Shown: positions 22,901 to 30,391, counted from the stretch's first letter. The stretch is 64,000 bases of DNA from Trichopria drosophilae (GCA_030407085.1 CM059583.1:20248001-20312000), one strand, 5' to 3'. Notes: generated by a model not told the origin, from the letters alone. Translations and numbers: made by a program.

Positions 22901-24510
22901 TTCGTCCCATTCTGCGACACGTTCCTTTTCGTTCTGAATCAATTCAAGTTCGAAATCGGCCAATTCCGTTTCAAACGTTTGATTCGCTAAATCGACTTGT
23001 ATAATACTCTGTCGTCGTTTCGCTCTCTCTTTGAACGTTGGACAAAACGTAGGTTTCTCCGGAGAATTAGGATTCGATTCTGAAAACGCACCTGACAATT
23101 CTTGTATTGTCGGTAGGCAACTAATTTTTGTATTGAATCGTGGACTTGGAATCCGATCTGGACCGCCTGCCCATGTTCGTCGTCGTCTAGCCTCGAATTT
23201 TTGAACTGAATTTTCCTTCGTGATGTTACCAGAAACGATTCCGCTTTTGAGAAGCTCGATACGTTCCTCCAGTAATTGATTGAGTCGTTCCTTCTCCTGT
23301 AATCGACTTTCTTTTTCTTGCAATTTACTTTCCATTTCTTGCACTTCATCAGTTCGATTAATAACTTTTATCTTTTCTAATTCAGCGTTAAGTTTATCCA
23401 ATTGCTTTTTGTATCGTTTTAGCAATGCAGCGTCTGACATAACCTCGTTCAATTGCGGTTTATTTTTGACACTTTTTGCACGAGACGCGAACCACAGCGT
23501 GCATTGCGTTTCTTCCAGTGCTGCTGGCGTAACAGCGCAGATGATTGTCGTCATTGCGTTTCCTCCAAGCGAAGCTTGAAGGATTCTTGTCAATTTACTG
23601 TCTCGGAAGTTTACATATTTCTGACTATCGTTAGACTCGCTAAGTTGCTTAATGACTACTCCGAGGGTCAGAAGGGACATGTTGATGTGTGTGCCTTCTT
23701 TAAAACGCTCGCCAGTAGCACCGGTTTGCCGCGCACGCTCCGAACCTGCCAGATCGACTAAATTTAATTGAGACACTTGAATAGCCCCGTCCGAGTCACT
23801 AGTCGTTTCTCTACTTTCTATCGTAATTCTAAATATCGTATGACTTCTACTACTGCGATCGTTCATGTCAGTTTCACCCGTTCTTCGATTTTTGTCACCC
23901 TTTTTCATAATATTTAATATACCTTCCGGAGTACTTGTTACTTCTTCTTTGCAGTTTAATACTTGCACCAATCCGTTGTTGTCCTCACGGAGCCTTAGGT
24001 CCGTGGAATTTGTATCAAGAAGATCATTGACCTTTTCGTTGTATATTTCCATATAAGACACCCGGAGAAGAAATTCTCTACCGAACGTACTCGCGATTGC
24101 TTCGAACATGTGTTCGACGGCAAGAGGAATGATACCGGGTTCCGATAAAGTACCGAACATAGTATGAGTCTTACCAGAGCTGGTCTGACCATAGGCGAAG
24201 ACGGTGCCGTTGAAACCTTTGATGGCTGCATCAACGATCGGTTTTACAACAACTTCGAATACGTCTGTGTTCTTTCGATCTGAATCGAATATGTGATCTG
24301 AAAGGAATAAAACATGAAAAATTGTTCTTTTGTCGGAAGATTTTTTATTTTCTTACCGAATTGAAGGCTTCCTTCTCCGCGTTTCCGCAGATCGGAATCG
24401 TTCGGTGCTATTACATTTCCTTGCACGGTCCATTGTACTTGAAGATTTTCGTTAATCTCCCGTTTTATCAAAGGACGTACTTTAATCGCGACTTGAATAC
24501 TGTCCGACAT
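4743..24510 (-). CDS. CENP-E: CENP-E-like kinetochore kinesin, whole gene (four exons joined)
   Basis: I join 24510-24357, 24297-19172, 13132-8624 and 4928-4743. All junctions are GT-AG and phase-compatible, giving 3,325 codons including the stop. The product has an N-terminal kinesin motor (about residues 5-335), then almost 2,900 residues of predicted coiled coil, then a short tail. By family knowledge, CENP-E is a plus-end motor that tethers chromosomes to spindle microtubules and supports the checkpoint; Drosophila has two relatives (cmet, cana). The length is comparable to or longer than known CENP-Es. The second long frame lacks an ATG at its start and opens directly after an acceptor, which argues that it is an exon and not a separate gene. 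The joins are inferred; a transcript would settle them. Confidence 0.8.
4929..7114. other. Intron 3 of the CENP-E-like gene, 3' part; mostly unassigned
   Basis: This is AT-rich sequence without a convincing gene. A block of about 75 bp is present three times: 5935-6010, inverted at 6060-6130, and direct again at 6230-6310 (shared core TTTCGCAAAAAATGTTGCG or its complement). The rest, including overlapping short minus frames at 6530-6966, looks non-coding. The (TAA)n run near 5665 is a short simple repeat. Confidence 0.5.
7123..8430. mobile_element. Inverted-repeat DNA element with 8-bp target duplication
   Basis: The ends begin GGTGAAGACGAGGCGAAGCG (left) and GGGGAAGGCGGGGCGAAGCG (right, reversed). 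They are flanked by identical TAATAATA copies at 7115-7122 and 8431-8438. An 8-bp duplication is typical of hAT and P superfamily elements. Further GAAGCGGCGAAA-type copies occur inside, near 7505 and 8210-8245, as subterminal repeats. No transposase is visible; the interior carries a LINE 3' fragment. The element lies in intron 3 of the kinesin gene. Confidence 0.75.
7740..8187 (+). mobile_element. 5'-truncated LINE, 3' end only
   Basis: A frame ending at 7894 reads SWNLLPSCLRTTRSQEAFKS, which matches the usual C-terminal end of LINE reverse-transcriptase proteins (WNxLPxxLRxxxSxxxFKxxL). It is followed by about 290 bp of untranslated sequence and a short ATCAA repeat tail at 8168-8187, as in CR1-like LINEs. 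It is nested in the element at 7123-8430. The 5' boundary is uncertain. Confidence 0.6.
8431..8623. other. Intron 3 sequence next to the donor of exon 3
   Basis: The donor GTAAGT sits at 8623-8618 on the reverse strand. The long frame reads through it to 8447 by chance, so those extra codons are not expected in the protein. The stretch also contains a CAATAAAG near 8438-8452 in reverse, possibly the 3' end of another old insertion or an alternative polyadenylation site for a shorter isoform. Confidence 0.4.
8624..13132 (-). CDS. CENP-E: CENP-E-like kinesin, exon 3 (distal coiled-coil stalk)
   Basis: 1,503 codons, phase 0 at both ends. The exon opens just after CTGAACAG and has no ATG at its start, so it is an internal exon (residues about 1761-3263). 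The composition is Glu/Lys/Leu-rich heptads throughout, forming a long dimeric stalk. A 76-residue unit is duplicated in tandem, seen as KKNKELDDEMEDMV near residue 2975 and EKNKELDEEMDEMV 76 residues later (DNA 9490 to 9190). CxxC pairs occur at about 2146 (CSQC) and 3208 (CVKC). The final part is rich in basic residues (KNRRRQRRSD), a possible chromosome- or microtubule-contacting patch. The long plus-strand frames across this exon are shadows of it. Confidence 0.8.
13147..13802. other. Intron 2, short unassigned part
   Basis: AT-rich sequence between the exon 3 acceptor and the large TTAA-flanked element. I see no gene or clear repeat here. With 19145-19171, this is roughly what remains of the intron once the 13807-19140 element is removed. 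Confidence 0.5.
13842..14205 (+). pseudogene. LINE reverse transcriptase, C-terminal fragment (copy 1)
   Basis: The frame at 13842-14105 includes NYPFYVPFSAKNYVKS, then RMCALVNSLCDYN, then a stop after about 40 further residues. The same region of a second copy is found at 15900-16060 (YKNFVRNAPIHRMC, then CDYNADINLF), so both derive from one LINE family. Only the end of the protein remains and there is no catalytic motif. It lies within the 13807-19140 element. Confidence 0.5.
14255..14676 (+). pseudogene. LINE reverse transcriptase fragment (copy 2, first part)
   Basis: Frames here read KASKTLGFIKRF, LYNTLVRPTL, then, after a frameshift and small deletion near 14410, EAVQHTFLHYLACKTGNP and LRSIRRVDDHIFIFKLIRKL. 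This is the region after the YADD motif in Jockey/RTE-like LINE proteins. The copy is interrupted at 14677 by a palindromic element and resumes at 15880. The 34074-34740 minus-strand fragment shares the RRVDDxIFIFKL block. Confidence 0.65.
14677..15879. mobile_element. Inverted-repeat element inserted in the LINE
   Basis: The ends share ATGGGCATTGTTCTAGAAC as inverted copies over about 32 bp, with TATA on both sides, so a TA target is likely. Removing it rejoins the LINE frame (…NYPLRT to …SYKNFVRN). The interior is AT-rich with no recognisable protein, apart from one degenerate GCCATATTT-type dispersed unit at 15480-15560. Confidence 0.65.
15880..16155 (+). pseudogene. LINE reverse transcriptase fragment (copy 2, last part) with tail
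   Basis: This continues the fragment at 14255-14676: YKNFVRNAPIHRMC and, one frame over, CDYNADINLFDNN, both parallel to the copy at 13842. It ends in an (AAATA)n-like tail at 16136-16153, a usual LINE 3' end. Confidence 0.55.
16156..16770. other. Unassigned stretch within the intron 2 element
   Basis: No gene seen. A TTAACCCTTTAGCGGG at 16597 resembles a piggyBac-like end, but I find no matching partner. Confidence 0.4.
16775..17870. mobile_element. piggyBac-like non-autonomous element with TTAA ends
   Basis: Flanked by TTAA at 16771-16774 and 17871-17874. The termini are CCCTTAACGACTGGCAC and, reversed, CCCTTAACTGGCAC. A GGGTCCAGNNGACCCATTG motif occurs three times (16796 in part, 16961, 17812), forming subterminal repeats. 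It carries a short acidic coding remnant at 17126-17299. Confidence 0.75.
17126..17299 (+). pseudogene. Acidic remnant, probably the N-terminus of a piggyBac-type transposase
   Basis: After a TTTACAG there are 57 open codons reading KRVFREELLETQYNETDF, then MSDNEENNASDYEN and a DDELED stretch. Acidic N-termini of this kind are usual in piggyBac transposases, and the surrounding element has piggyBac-like TTAA ends. The DDE catalytic core is absent. The opposite-strand frame at 16875-17258 is a shadow. Confidence 0.4.
17875..18615. other. Unassigned stretch within the intron 2 element
   Basis: AT-rich with no gene seen. It contains one AAAATGGCGGCC at about 18039, related to the dispersed units described elsewhere. 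Confidence 0.4.
18620..19046. mobile_element. Short piggyBac-like MITE with YY1-like subterminal units
   Basis: Flanked by TTAA at 18616-18619 and 19047-19050. The ends are CCCTTTGGGTCAC and, reversed, CCCTTTGAGTCAC. The body consists of about three units of roughly 100 bp, each with GGTCGCTGATTACGAATCC followed by AAAATGGCGGAT and ATATGGC. The same unit recurs in other parts of the window. Confidence 0.8.
19172..24297 (-). CDS. CENP-E: CENP-E-like kinesin, exon 2 (motor domain and proximal stalk)
   Basis: The exon begins at 24297 after TTTCAG, completing the codon split with exon 1, and ends at 19172 before GTAAGT (residues 52-1760). The P-loop GQTSSGKT is at about 88-95, switch I NDRSSRSH at 197-204 and switch II DLAGSE at 233-238; HINMSLLTLG and NFRDSKLTRILQ complete a kinesin core ending near 335. 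All nucleotide-binding residues are present, so an active ATPase is expected. A neck/coiled coil with ALLKRYKKQL follows, as in CENP-E. The stalk has an in-frame 130-residue tandem duplication (about residues 1040-1270). The first ATG of the long frame (24160) is inside the motor and is not the true start. Confidence 0.9.
20650..21330 (-). repeat. 390-bp in-frame tandem duplication in the CENP-E-like stalk
   Basis: AACGTAAGTTGTAACAA occurs at 21261 and 20871, exactly 390 bp (130 codons) apart. The encoded copies share ENLEDVQTLLQLT/ENLDDVQTLLQLT, NLINKCT and KIKSLE. Similarity at the DNA level suggests a fairly recent duplication within the exon. Confidence 0.8.
24357..24510 (-). CDS. CENP-E: CENP-E-like kinesin, first coding exon
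   Basis: ATG at 24510 opens MSDSIQVAIKVRPL, the expected beta-1 strand of a kinesin motor (VAIKVRPL). It encodes residues 1-51 and one base of codon 52, then a GTAAGA donor at 24356. The following intron (24298-24356) is only 59 bp and ends TTTATTCCTTTCAG. Splicing gives GEGSLQF-DHIFDS, matching the F-D-x-x-F start of the kinesin fold. The start is well supported because the motor homology begins within four residues of it. Confidence 0.9.
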
Positions 24511-24824
24511 TTCACCACTGAACTCACGTTCGTCCAGTAATTACGACCGAAACCCGAAAGTTCATAATTAAAAAAACACTTTTACAATGTAATTTCTAAC
24601 CGCGTTGAAAAAACGGACACATCTGCTATATAGTCGCGAAAACGCGGGTTACCGCAGTGATGTTGACGCTTTTTCCCGATTCCGTCACAGCGCGGTATTC
24701 CGTTAAAATTCAAATTATACGCGCTGATTGGCTGCTCGCGAACTCTTTGTTACGGGGTTTGAAAAACAGGGAGCGCTGCTGTCGAATTGATTATCTCGAA
24801 GTTTCGTTTTCTCGACACGGTTCA
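24511..24824. promoter_or_regulatory. Upstream region of the CENP-E-like gene
   Basis: This stretch is more GC-rich and CpG-containing than its surroundings (for example CGCGAAAACGCGGGTTACCGC around 24635-24656). It lies directly upstream of the start codon, so it is the likely promoter and 5' UTR. The E2F-like TTCCCGATT near 24671 is suggestive only. The plus-strand frame 24657-24923 has no recognisable domain. Confidence 0.4.
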
Positions 24825-24938
24825 ATTGTACTTTTAAATTTTCAAGGACGAATTCGCCGACAAAAAGTAAGTATGAATTTGGATTTTTCACTACAAATAA
24901 TTGAACGGAAAGACTGTATGTAGTCGTATCGGTGTTGC
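24825..24938 (+). repeat. Promoter-proximal segment, copy 1 of a 114-bp duplication
   Basis: This segment (ATTGTACTTTTAAATTTT … GGACGAATTCGCCGACAAAAA) recurs in the same orientation at 26606-26720 with about 85% similarity by eye. Both copies hold a splice-donor-like AAAAA/GTAAGTA at 24867 and 26648. It could be a 5' exon of a plus-strand gene sharing the CENP-E-like promoter, or simply repeat sequence. Confidence 0.6.
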
Positions 24939-24979
24939 AAGAAACTTCGAAGTGAATAAACTTAACGAGGCCCAATCTG

Positions 24980-25798
24980 GGGTGCGGCTCGAAAAACCGA
25001 CAAATCAAAAAGCCGACACTTCAAAATGCCGACAGTAAAAAAACCCGAATTGTCATAATACCGACAGTCAAAAAACCGACTGGCAAAGAGCCGACAGACA
25101 AGCAGCAATACGTAAAAAAGCCGATAGTAGAAAAACCGGGTGTATAGGTCGAAAAACTGACAAATCAAAAAGTCGACAGGTCAAAAAACCGACAGACAAA
25201 ATATCGATATTCAAATAGCCGACAGGCAAACAGTCGATACTTCAAATGCCGATAGACAAGCAGCCGACACGTCAAAAAGCCGAAAGACAAAAAACCGACG
25301 GTAGAAAAACCGAATTGTCATAATACCAACAGTCACATAACCGACACTTTGAAGAATAGACTGCCAAAAAGCCGACACATAAAAAAATAGACACATCGAC
25401 AAACGGGTAGTCAATTTTTGATGTGTCAGTTTTTTTACTGTCGGCTTTTTATGAGTCAGCTCTTTAAAATGTCAGTTATTTGAATGTCGGTATCATGACA
25501 TTTCAGTTTTTCAAATGTCGATTTTTTGCTTGTCGGTTTTTTGAATATCGGTATTATGTCATTCGGTTTTTCTACTATCGGCTTTTTTACGTATCGCTGC
25601 TTGTCTGTCGGTTTTTGAAATGTCGGATTTTTCACTGTCGGTTTTTTGACTGTCGGTATTATGACAATTCGTGTTCTTTTACTGTCGGCATTTTGAAGTG
25701 TCGGTTTTTTGCCTGTCGGCTTTTTGAATGTCGGTATTTTGACTGTCGGTTTTTTGACCTGTCGGCGTTTTGATTTGTCGGTTTTTCGACCCGCACCC
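24980..25798. mobile_element. Foldback-type transposon built from short repeats, 8-bp target duplication
   Basis: The left half is about 25 imperfect copies of AAAAAGCCGACAGNCAAA-type units. The right half is the same repeat in reverse (TGTCGGTTTTTTGNCTG), so the 819 bp fold back on themselves. The extreme ends are GGGTGCGG and CCGCACCC, flanked by identical CCAATCTG at 24972-24979 and 25799-25806. Composite, repeat-rich arms are typical of Foldback and Galileo elements; an 8-bp duplication fits the hAT or P superfamilies. The frames across it are products of the repeat and encode no credible protein. Confidence 0.85.
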
Positions 25799-25988
25799 CC
25801 AATCTGAACGTGTACGTTTTGTATAAACCTCATACTCTCAAGGGGTGAAATGTTTTTTATATTTTGTTAAGGAAAAATCGATTTTTTAACTGTAATCTTG
25901 TGCGGTTAGCCAAAAAATATATTACAAATATATTCGGAGAGAAGCACAGAATATTTTATATTTGATTATCGAAAATGTATGAATTATA

Positions 25989-26410
25989 TCCCAGCAAACG
26001 GAAAGGGATTGGAATTTTGAATTCTGTTGAATCCCTTTATTGAAGGTATTGGATGGAATTCACTGGAATAGAAAAGTTAAATTTGCAATTCCCACGAATT
26101 CCAAGGAATCCTGAGAATATTGATGTAAACATTATAGGTTAGGTTAGGGAATTGAATTGAATTGCGCGAAATAAAAAATTACAATTTTAATTCCTGACAG
26201 TTCCAATGAATCCATATTATTTTAGGTTAGGTTAGGAAATTCAATGGAAATGCGCGGAATAAAAAATTGCGTATTAGAATTCAACGGAATTCACGGAATT
26301 CACATGTCTCACGCGTGAATTCCTATAAAGGAATTGGAAAATTGCCAATTCCGAATGTTCAATAAAAGAATAAAAGATAAAAGCCCTTAATCCCTTTTCG
26401 TTTACTGGGA
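25989..26410. mobile_element. MITE of the TCCCAGYAAACG family
   Basis: The ends are inverted copies TCCCAGCAAACGGAAAGGG and TCCCAGTAAACGAAAAGGG, flanked by TA. The interior repeats GGAATTC-type words and has two TTAGGTTAGGTTAGG runs (about 26142 and 26222). A related copy lies at 29346-29612, and single ends are at about 27030 and 27168. Confidence 0.7.
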
Positions 26411-26412
26411 TA

Positions 26413-26605
26413 CTATGTATATTCTCAAAATATCGTGATTAATATTCTGAGGACATCGTGAGAACATATTTTGGGTGACATAGGGAATATTCTGAGTATA
26501 TTCTCAGAATATCGCAACATTTATTTCGAATATCCTTAGTATATCGAGCACGATATACCGAGTATATACTGAGAATATTCTGTGACTATCATGTGTTATG
26601 TGGGG
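26413..26605. repeat. Cluster of GAATATTC-like palindromic words
   Basis: About ten imperfect copies of GAATATTCTGAG or its complement occur in 190 bp. The words are partly palindromic and vary in spacing. They resemble heat-shock-element half-sites (GAA/TTC), but simple degenerate repeat origin is more likely. Confidence 0.5.
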
Positions 26606-26720
26606 ATTGTACTTTTAAATTTTGAAGGACGAATTCGGCGACAAAAAGTAAGTATAAATTTGTATTTTTCGCTACAAACAATTGGGTAAAAAAGACTGGA
26701 GTCGATATCATGTCGGTGTC
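26606..26720 (+). repeat. Promoter-proximal segment, copy 2
   Basis: Direct repeat of 24825-24938, including the GTAAGTA donor-like site at 26648. The two copies bracket the foldback element and the MITE. Confidence 0.6.
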
Positions 26721-27346
26721 GGGTCGAAAATCTCACATTACACAACAAACTGTATTTCATTGTTGGAATTTTCTATTTCGGTTTTGTATTGATTTTAAGA
26801 GTTTTTCTTATTAGTTTATGATTGTATAAGTCTTTGTAATTTGAGAATAGAATTGCTTATACATCATAATACATGCCGAAAAATGATTACGATGAACAAT
26901 ATAGTTTGTAAATGTGTAGATTTCAACAATGTCTCTTTCGATTTCATAGTGGTAAATTACGCTGTTTTTTAAGTTTCAATTGTCTGGTAATTTAATGTAA
27001 TAATTTTAGGTTATGTGCGTTTTTATTCCCAGTAAACGAAAATTCATTGAAATAAATTAGAAAATGCATCTTTTAATTCAGATTCTTAATTCCATGTGAA
27101 GAATTTTAAATAGATTAGGTTGTTAACCCAACAAACCAATTCCAATCTGGTTTCTTGACGTTCCCAACAAACGAAAATGGATTCAAAGGAATTGAAATGG
27201 AATAGCCGAGAATTCAATGAAAAATTGTTTAATTCCATTTTGTTCAAAAAAGGGATTCAAATAGTTTGAATACTCTGCAATCCATTATAAAGGAATAGAA
27301 AACATTTATTTCGAATCCCACTGAATACTAACAAGAAAAACGAAAT
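26721..27346. other. Unassigned spacer with MITE end fragments
   Basis: AT-rich. There are solitary CCCAGTAAACGAAA (27030) and CCCAACAAACGAAA (27169) ends without partners. A short ATG frame at 26872 (MPKNDYDEQYSL) stops at once and is not called as a gene. Confidence 0.4.
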
Positions 27347-27734
27347 TAATACCATTGAATGCTCGATCAGGGGATACTAAAGATCCGTATAGTGAATACC
27401 AGTGAATATACTGACGATTCCAGCATGGATACCAATACTCACGGGGTTTATATACGGAAAAAAAGTTTGCCTGATATGTACCCAAAAAAACCTTGCGGGG
27501 ATCTCTTCGTAATGACCCTAGATGCTAGAAAATCGCCCTCCCAAAATCTGATCTGATCCTTTTTTAGGATATCCATAAAAGAATATCGATATTTCAAAAA
27601 CCGAAAAAATATTTAACAATGCCAAACGTGTGTATGTGTAAGGATACATTACATACACATTTATGCATACAGACAGAATATATATCCATATTAAGTATAA
27701 AAATACGAATGAATTTAAAAGTTCAATTTACTTG

Positions 27735-28350
27735 TTGATTCTTGATAAATGTATAATTCCAGAAATTCATATATTACAAGGGTTTGTTAACCATTTGTTT
27801 TGGGATGGTCTAGTGCATCTTGTCGGTAGAGAGAAAGCTCTGTTGTGGCCTTTAAAACTAAAGTTAGTATCAAAGAATTATCATGCAGAGGTATTTGAAG
27901 GCAATGCATGCAGAAAATTGTTAATAGAAGCTGACAAACTCTTTGATCGAGAAATTTATGTAGATGTCGGTCCATTTGCCATCACACCCTATGTCACTGC
28001 ATTTAAAGTAATGAATAAAATATTGTTAATTCTTGTTTTTCGATCAAGAGACTTGATCCGATTACAGAAATAGAAAAGCTCATTAAAGAATTGTACAGCG
28101 CATTGTTAAGCATAAATACAGCCGAAACCCTGAAAATTCATGTCTTGATGCAGCACTTGACACAATGCCTAGAACTATTGAATACCCAAAGTTTAGGCTT
28201 ATGGTCGGAGCAAGACAGAGAAGCGGGCGGCACATAGCGAGTTTCTAAAATTTTGGGAAAAACGAAAAATCAATCTTATTATACTGACTTTTCATATCCG
28301 CAAAGACTGAAAGATGCCACCGTTGAGTCATCTCTTCATATTTAAAGTGC
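27735..28350 (+). pseudogene. Decayed protein of a DNA transposon
   Basis: The frame reads FVNHLFWDGLVHLVGREKAL, then EVFEGNACRKLLIEADKLFD and PYVTAFKVMNKI. After a frameshift near 28035 it continues ITEIEKLIKELYSALLSINT, HVLMQHLTQCLE and GLWSEQDREAGG, with a stop at about 28236. I recall FEGNACRxLLxEADKL and LGxWSEQ blocks from uncharacterised transposon-associated proteins in insects and cnidarians, but cannot assign a superfamily. The frameshift and stop show it is dead. Its position inside matching inverted repeats suggests it was this element's own protein. Confidence 0.5.
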
Positions 28351-28424
28351 TGATATATATATATTTCTGTAAATCTAAAAAGACATATTTATTTTTGTAT
28401 TAACAAAATATGCTAAGTTGTATT

Positions 28425-28780
28425 TTTTTTTATTAATTAACGGGCGGAATCGCCCTTTTTACTTAATTTTTGCCATATTGTTCTTTAATCTTGAGAATTT
28501 TGCGAGAGCTGCAGATCGACTTACGAAGATGGCGCCATACTTCACATTTGTGTATGAAATGTAGGACTGCAGAAACCTACACCAAGTACAGCAGCGGTCA
28601 TGAGTCGATTTCCGCCAGATAAACAATATTTTCGAAACGTAAACAAACAACGTGGCTTGTCTTACCAACAGCGAGCTGCTGCTTGAAAACGAAATCGAAA
28701 AATTGTTCACCGGACGGGGATCGAACTCACGACCTACGACCTCGTAGTCCAGTGCGTTAACCGCCTGAGCTACGAAGCCG
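28425..28780 (-). mobile_element. tRNA-derived SINE
   Basis: On the minus strand it starts CGGCTTCGTAGCTCAGGCGG (A box TAGCTCAGGCGG) and has a B box GAGTTCGATCCC about 45 bp later. A 280-bp unrelated body follows, then a GGGCGATTCCGCCC hairpin and an A-rich tail near 28430. The anticodon and T stems do not pair properly, so this is not a working tRNA gene. It is inserted in the 27437-29100 element. Confidence 0.65.
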
Positions 28781-29345
28781 ATCTTTAATATATTATCTCG
28801 TAATTTTTATTATTTCTATTTGTAAATATAATTATTATATTTTCTAATGTAAAAATTAATAAATCATTTTTATAAACGAAATTAATTCCTAATTTATGCT
28901 GTACTTATTGAAATATATATCAATTTTTAAATAATTTGAATAAAAATCTTATTTATAAGATATCTTGAAAAAAGGATCAGATCAGATTTTGGGAGGACGA
29001 TTTTCTAGCATCTAGGGTCATAACGAAGAGATCCCCGAAGGGTTTTTTTAGCTACATATCAGGCAAACCTTTTTTCCGTATATAAACACCATGTACTATG
29101 CGTCTATATTCGTTGCTAATACCATTGAATGCTCGATCAGGGGAAACAAAAGATCCGTAAAGAATGCCAATTAATCAAATACCAATTAATATCTGTAGAT
29201 AATATAAATGTTTCATAATGACTGACACAATTATATTAACTACTTTTGAGTATCAGATAAAAAATTACGTGGGGTTAAAATAAAAATATCTGGTAATATA
29301 TACAACGTTTGTACTTATTGAAGGTTTGGTTTAATGTAATACATT

Positions 29346-29612
29346 CCCAGCAAACGAAGAATGATTGAGAAACAATTAGAAGTATTCATTTTTGAACTTT
29401 GAATCCTATTTGTTGATCATTGTGAATACTTCCCTATCGTCAATCGTTCCAAATTATATTACAAGAATTGACCACTTTACTTTTGAATGCTTCTCAATGC
29501 TTCAGCATAACAATTATAAAGCCAATTAAATAAAAAGTTAAAAGTTGAAAAAATTTTTTTTTTGTATAAACGGGGTAAGAATCCTATTGCATATCGATTT
29601 TCGTTTGCTGGG
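29346..29612. mobile_element. MITE of the CCCAGYAAACG family, second copy
   Basis: The ends are CCCAGCAAACGAAGA and, reversed, CCCAGCAAACGAAAATCG. It is about 267 bp, AT-rich, and has no coding sequence. Confidence 0.6.
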
Positions 29613-29886
29613 TTGTGATTATTTAGAATTCGAAGGGATTAGATTGGATTCAGTCTTTTACTTTTCAATAACAATTAATTCCGTCGAATGCCGTCATAAA
29701 AAAGGGATTCGAAAAGATTGAAAATTTTGAATGCCATTTAATCTAATCTAATCTAAACTAAGTAATAACTAGACACAAATCAAAATCCGTATTTTGTTAC
29801 AAAACTGTCGATATAGTGGATACAACAAAATGGATTAAAACTGCTTACAAATTTGTCAAAAAATCCAACCTAATAATTATTCAGCG

Positions 29887-29969
29887 AAATTGTTGAAAAT
29901 ATGTATGAAATAAATGTTGATTGGAGAAGGGCCCATATTAAATGCAGCGAACTGTTTACAATCCTTAAC
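29887..29969 (+). CDS. Possible internal exon of an unrecognised gene
   Basis: Between an ATTATTCAG and a GTATGT, 27 codons are open: EIVENMYEINVDWRRAHIKC and SELFTILN. It ends on a whole codon and could join the open frame at 30163 in phase. The polypyrimidine tract is weak. The upstream frame around 29800-29875 (VDTTKWIKTAYKFVKK) is also open but cannot be spliced to it. I do not recognise the protein; this may be a pseudogene or chance. Confidence 0.2.
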
Positions 29970-30162
29970 GTATGTTATTTACGTTTAACGGTTATTATTC
30001 TTTTCTATTTACTATTAAATGAGAAGACAATAATTTGTATCTCTCGAATATTGGTCTGGTGTGGATCACACGTTGAGCAATAAGCTCACTCTTTTCCGTC
30101 CATTTATATTGATATTGTTTTCTGCCGCTAGCCACCAATCTGATTAAATATCAAGCATTTCA

Positions 30163-30391
30163 GGACAATTATGAAGAAAGCCTATGTGTCTGTGCTGAGC
30201 ATATAAACTCGAAGGAAGGAATTGATAAAAATGTTAACGACAATAATAAGAATAGCACTGATGATGATGATGACGATGAAGATGATGATGAGGATGACGA
30301 TGATGACAATTATACTCGTATTGAAGCTGCGGAACAAAGTTCAATCGTTTCCTCAAAAATTACATTACCTAAATTATGGTCTAGAAACTAG
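30163..30391 (+). CDS. Possible terminal exon, acidic protein, unrecognised
   Basis: After AAGCATTTCAG the frame reads DNYEESLCVCAEHINSKEG and continues open for 75 codons to a TAG. It includes a 16-residue run of Asp/Glu encoded by mixed GAT, GAC, GAA and GAG codons, so it is not a pure trinucleotide expansion. There is no in-frame ATG, hence it can only be an internal or last exon. The end (SSKITLPKLWSRN) has no known domain. Its neighbours are all mobile elements. A microsatellite-derived frame is the alternative. Confidence 0.3.

Larger units (their letters stand above)
27437..29100. mobile_element. DNA element with about 135-bp terminal inverted repeats
   Basis: 27437-27573 (GGTTTATATACGGAAAAAAA through TGATCCTTTTTTAGGATATC) is repeated in inverted form at about 28965-29095. 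Between them are a decayed protein frame (27735-28350) and an inserted SINE. The superfamily is not identified. Confidence 0.7.
27347..29159. repeat. 43-bp direct repeats flanking a transposon
   Basis: TAATACCATTGAATGCTCGA and the next 23 bp at 27347-27389 recur at 29117-29159 with two or three differences. They bracket the inverted-repeat element. The length is far beyond a normal target duplication. Confidence 0.7.

Noticed and set aside
25000..25790. CRISPR array
   Set aside because: Repeats are 16-18 bp without unique spacers, inverted in the second half, and bounded by a target duplication; eukaryotic context.
26142..26236. Interstitial telomere (TTAGG)n
   Set aside because: Only about three units each, in the interior of a MITE; such short runs are common in insect repeats.
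28708..28780. Functional tRNA gene on the minus strand
   Set aside because: A and B boxes are present, but the anticodon, T and acceptor stems do not pair; a SINE body follows.
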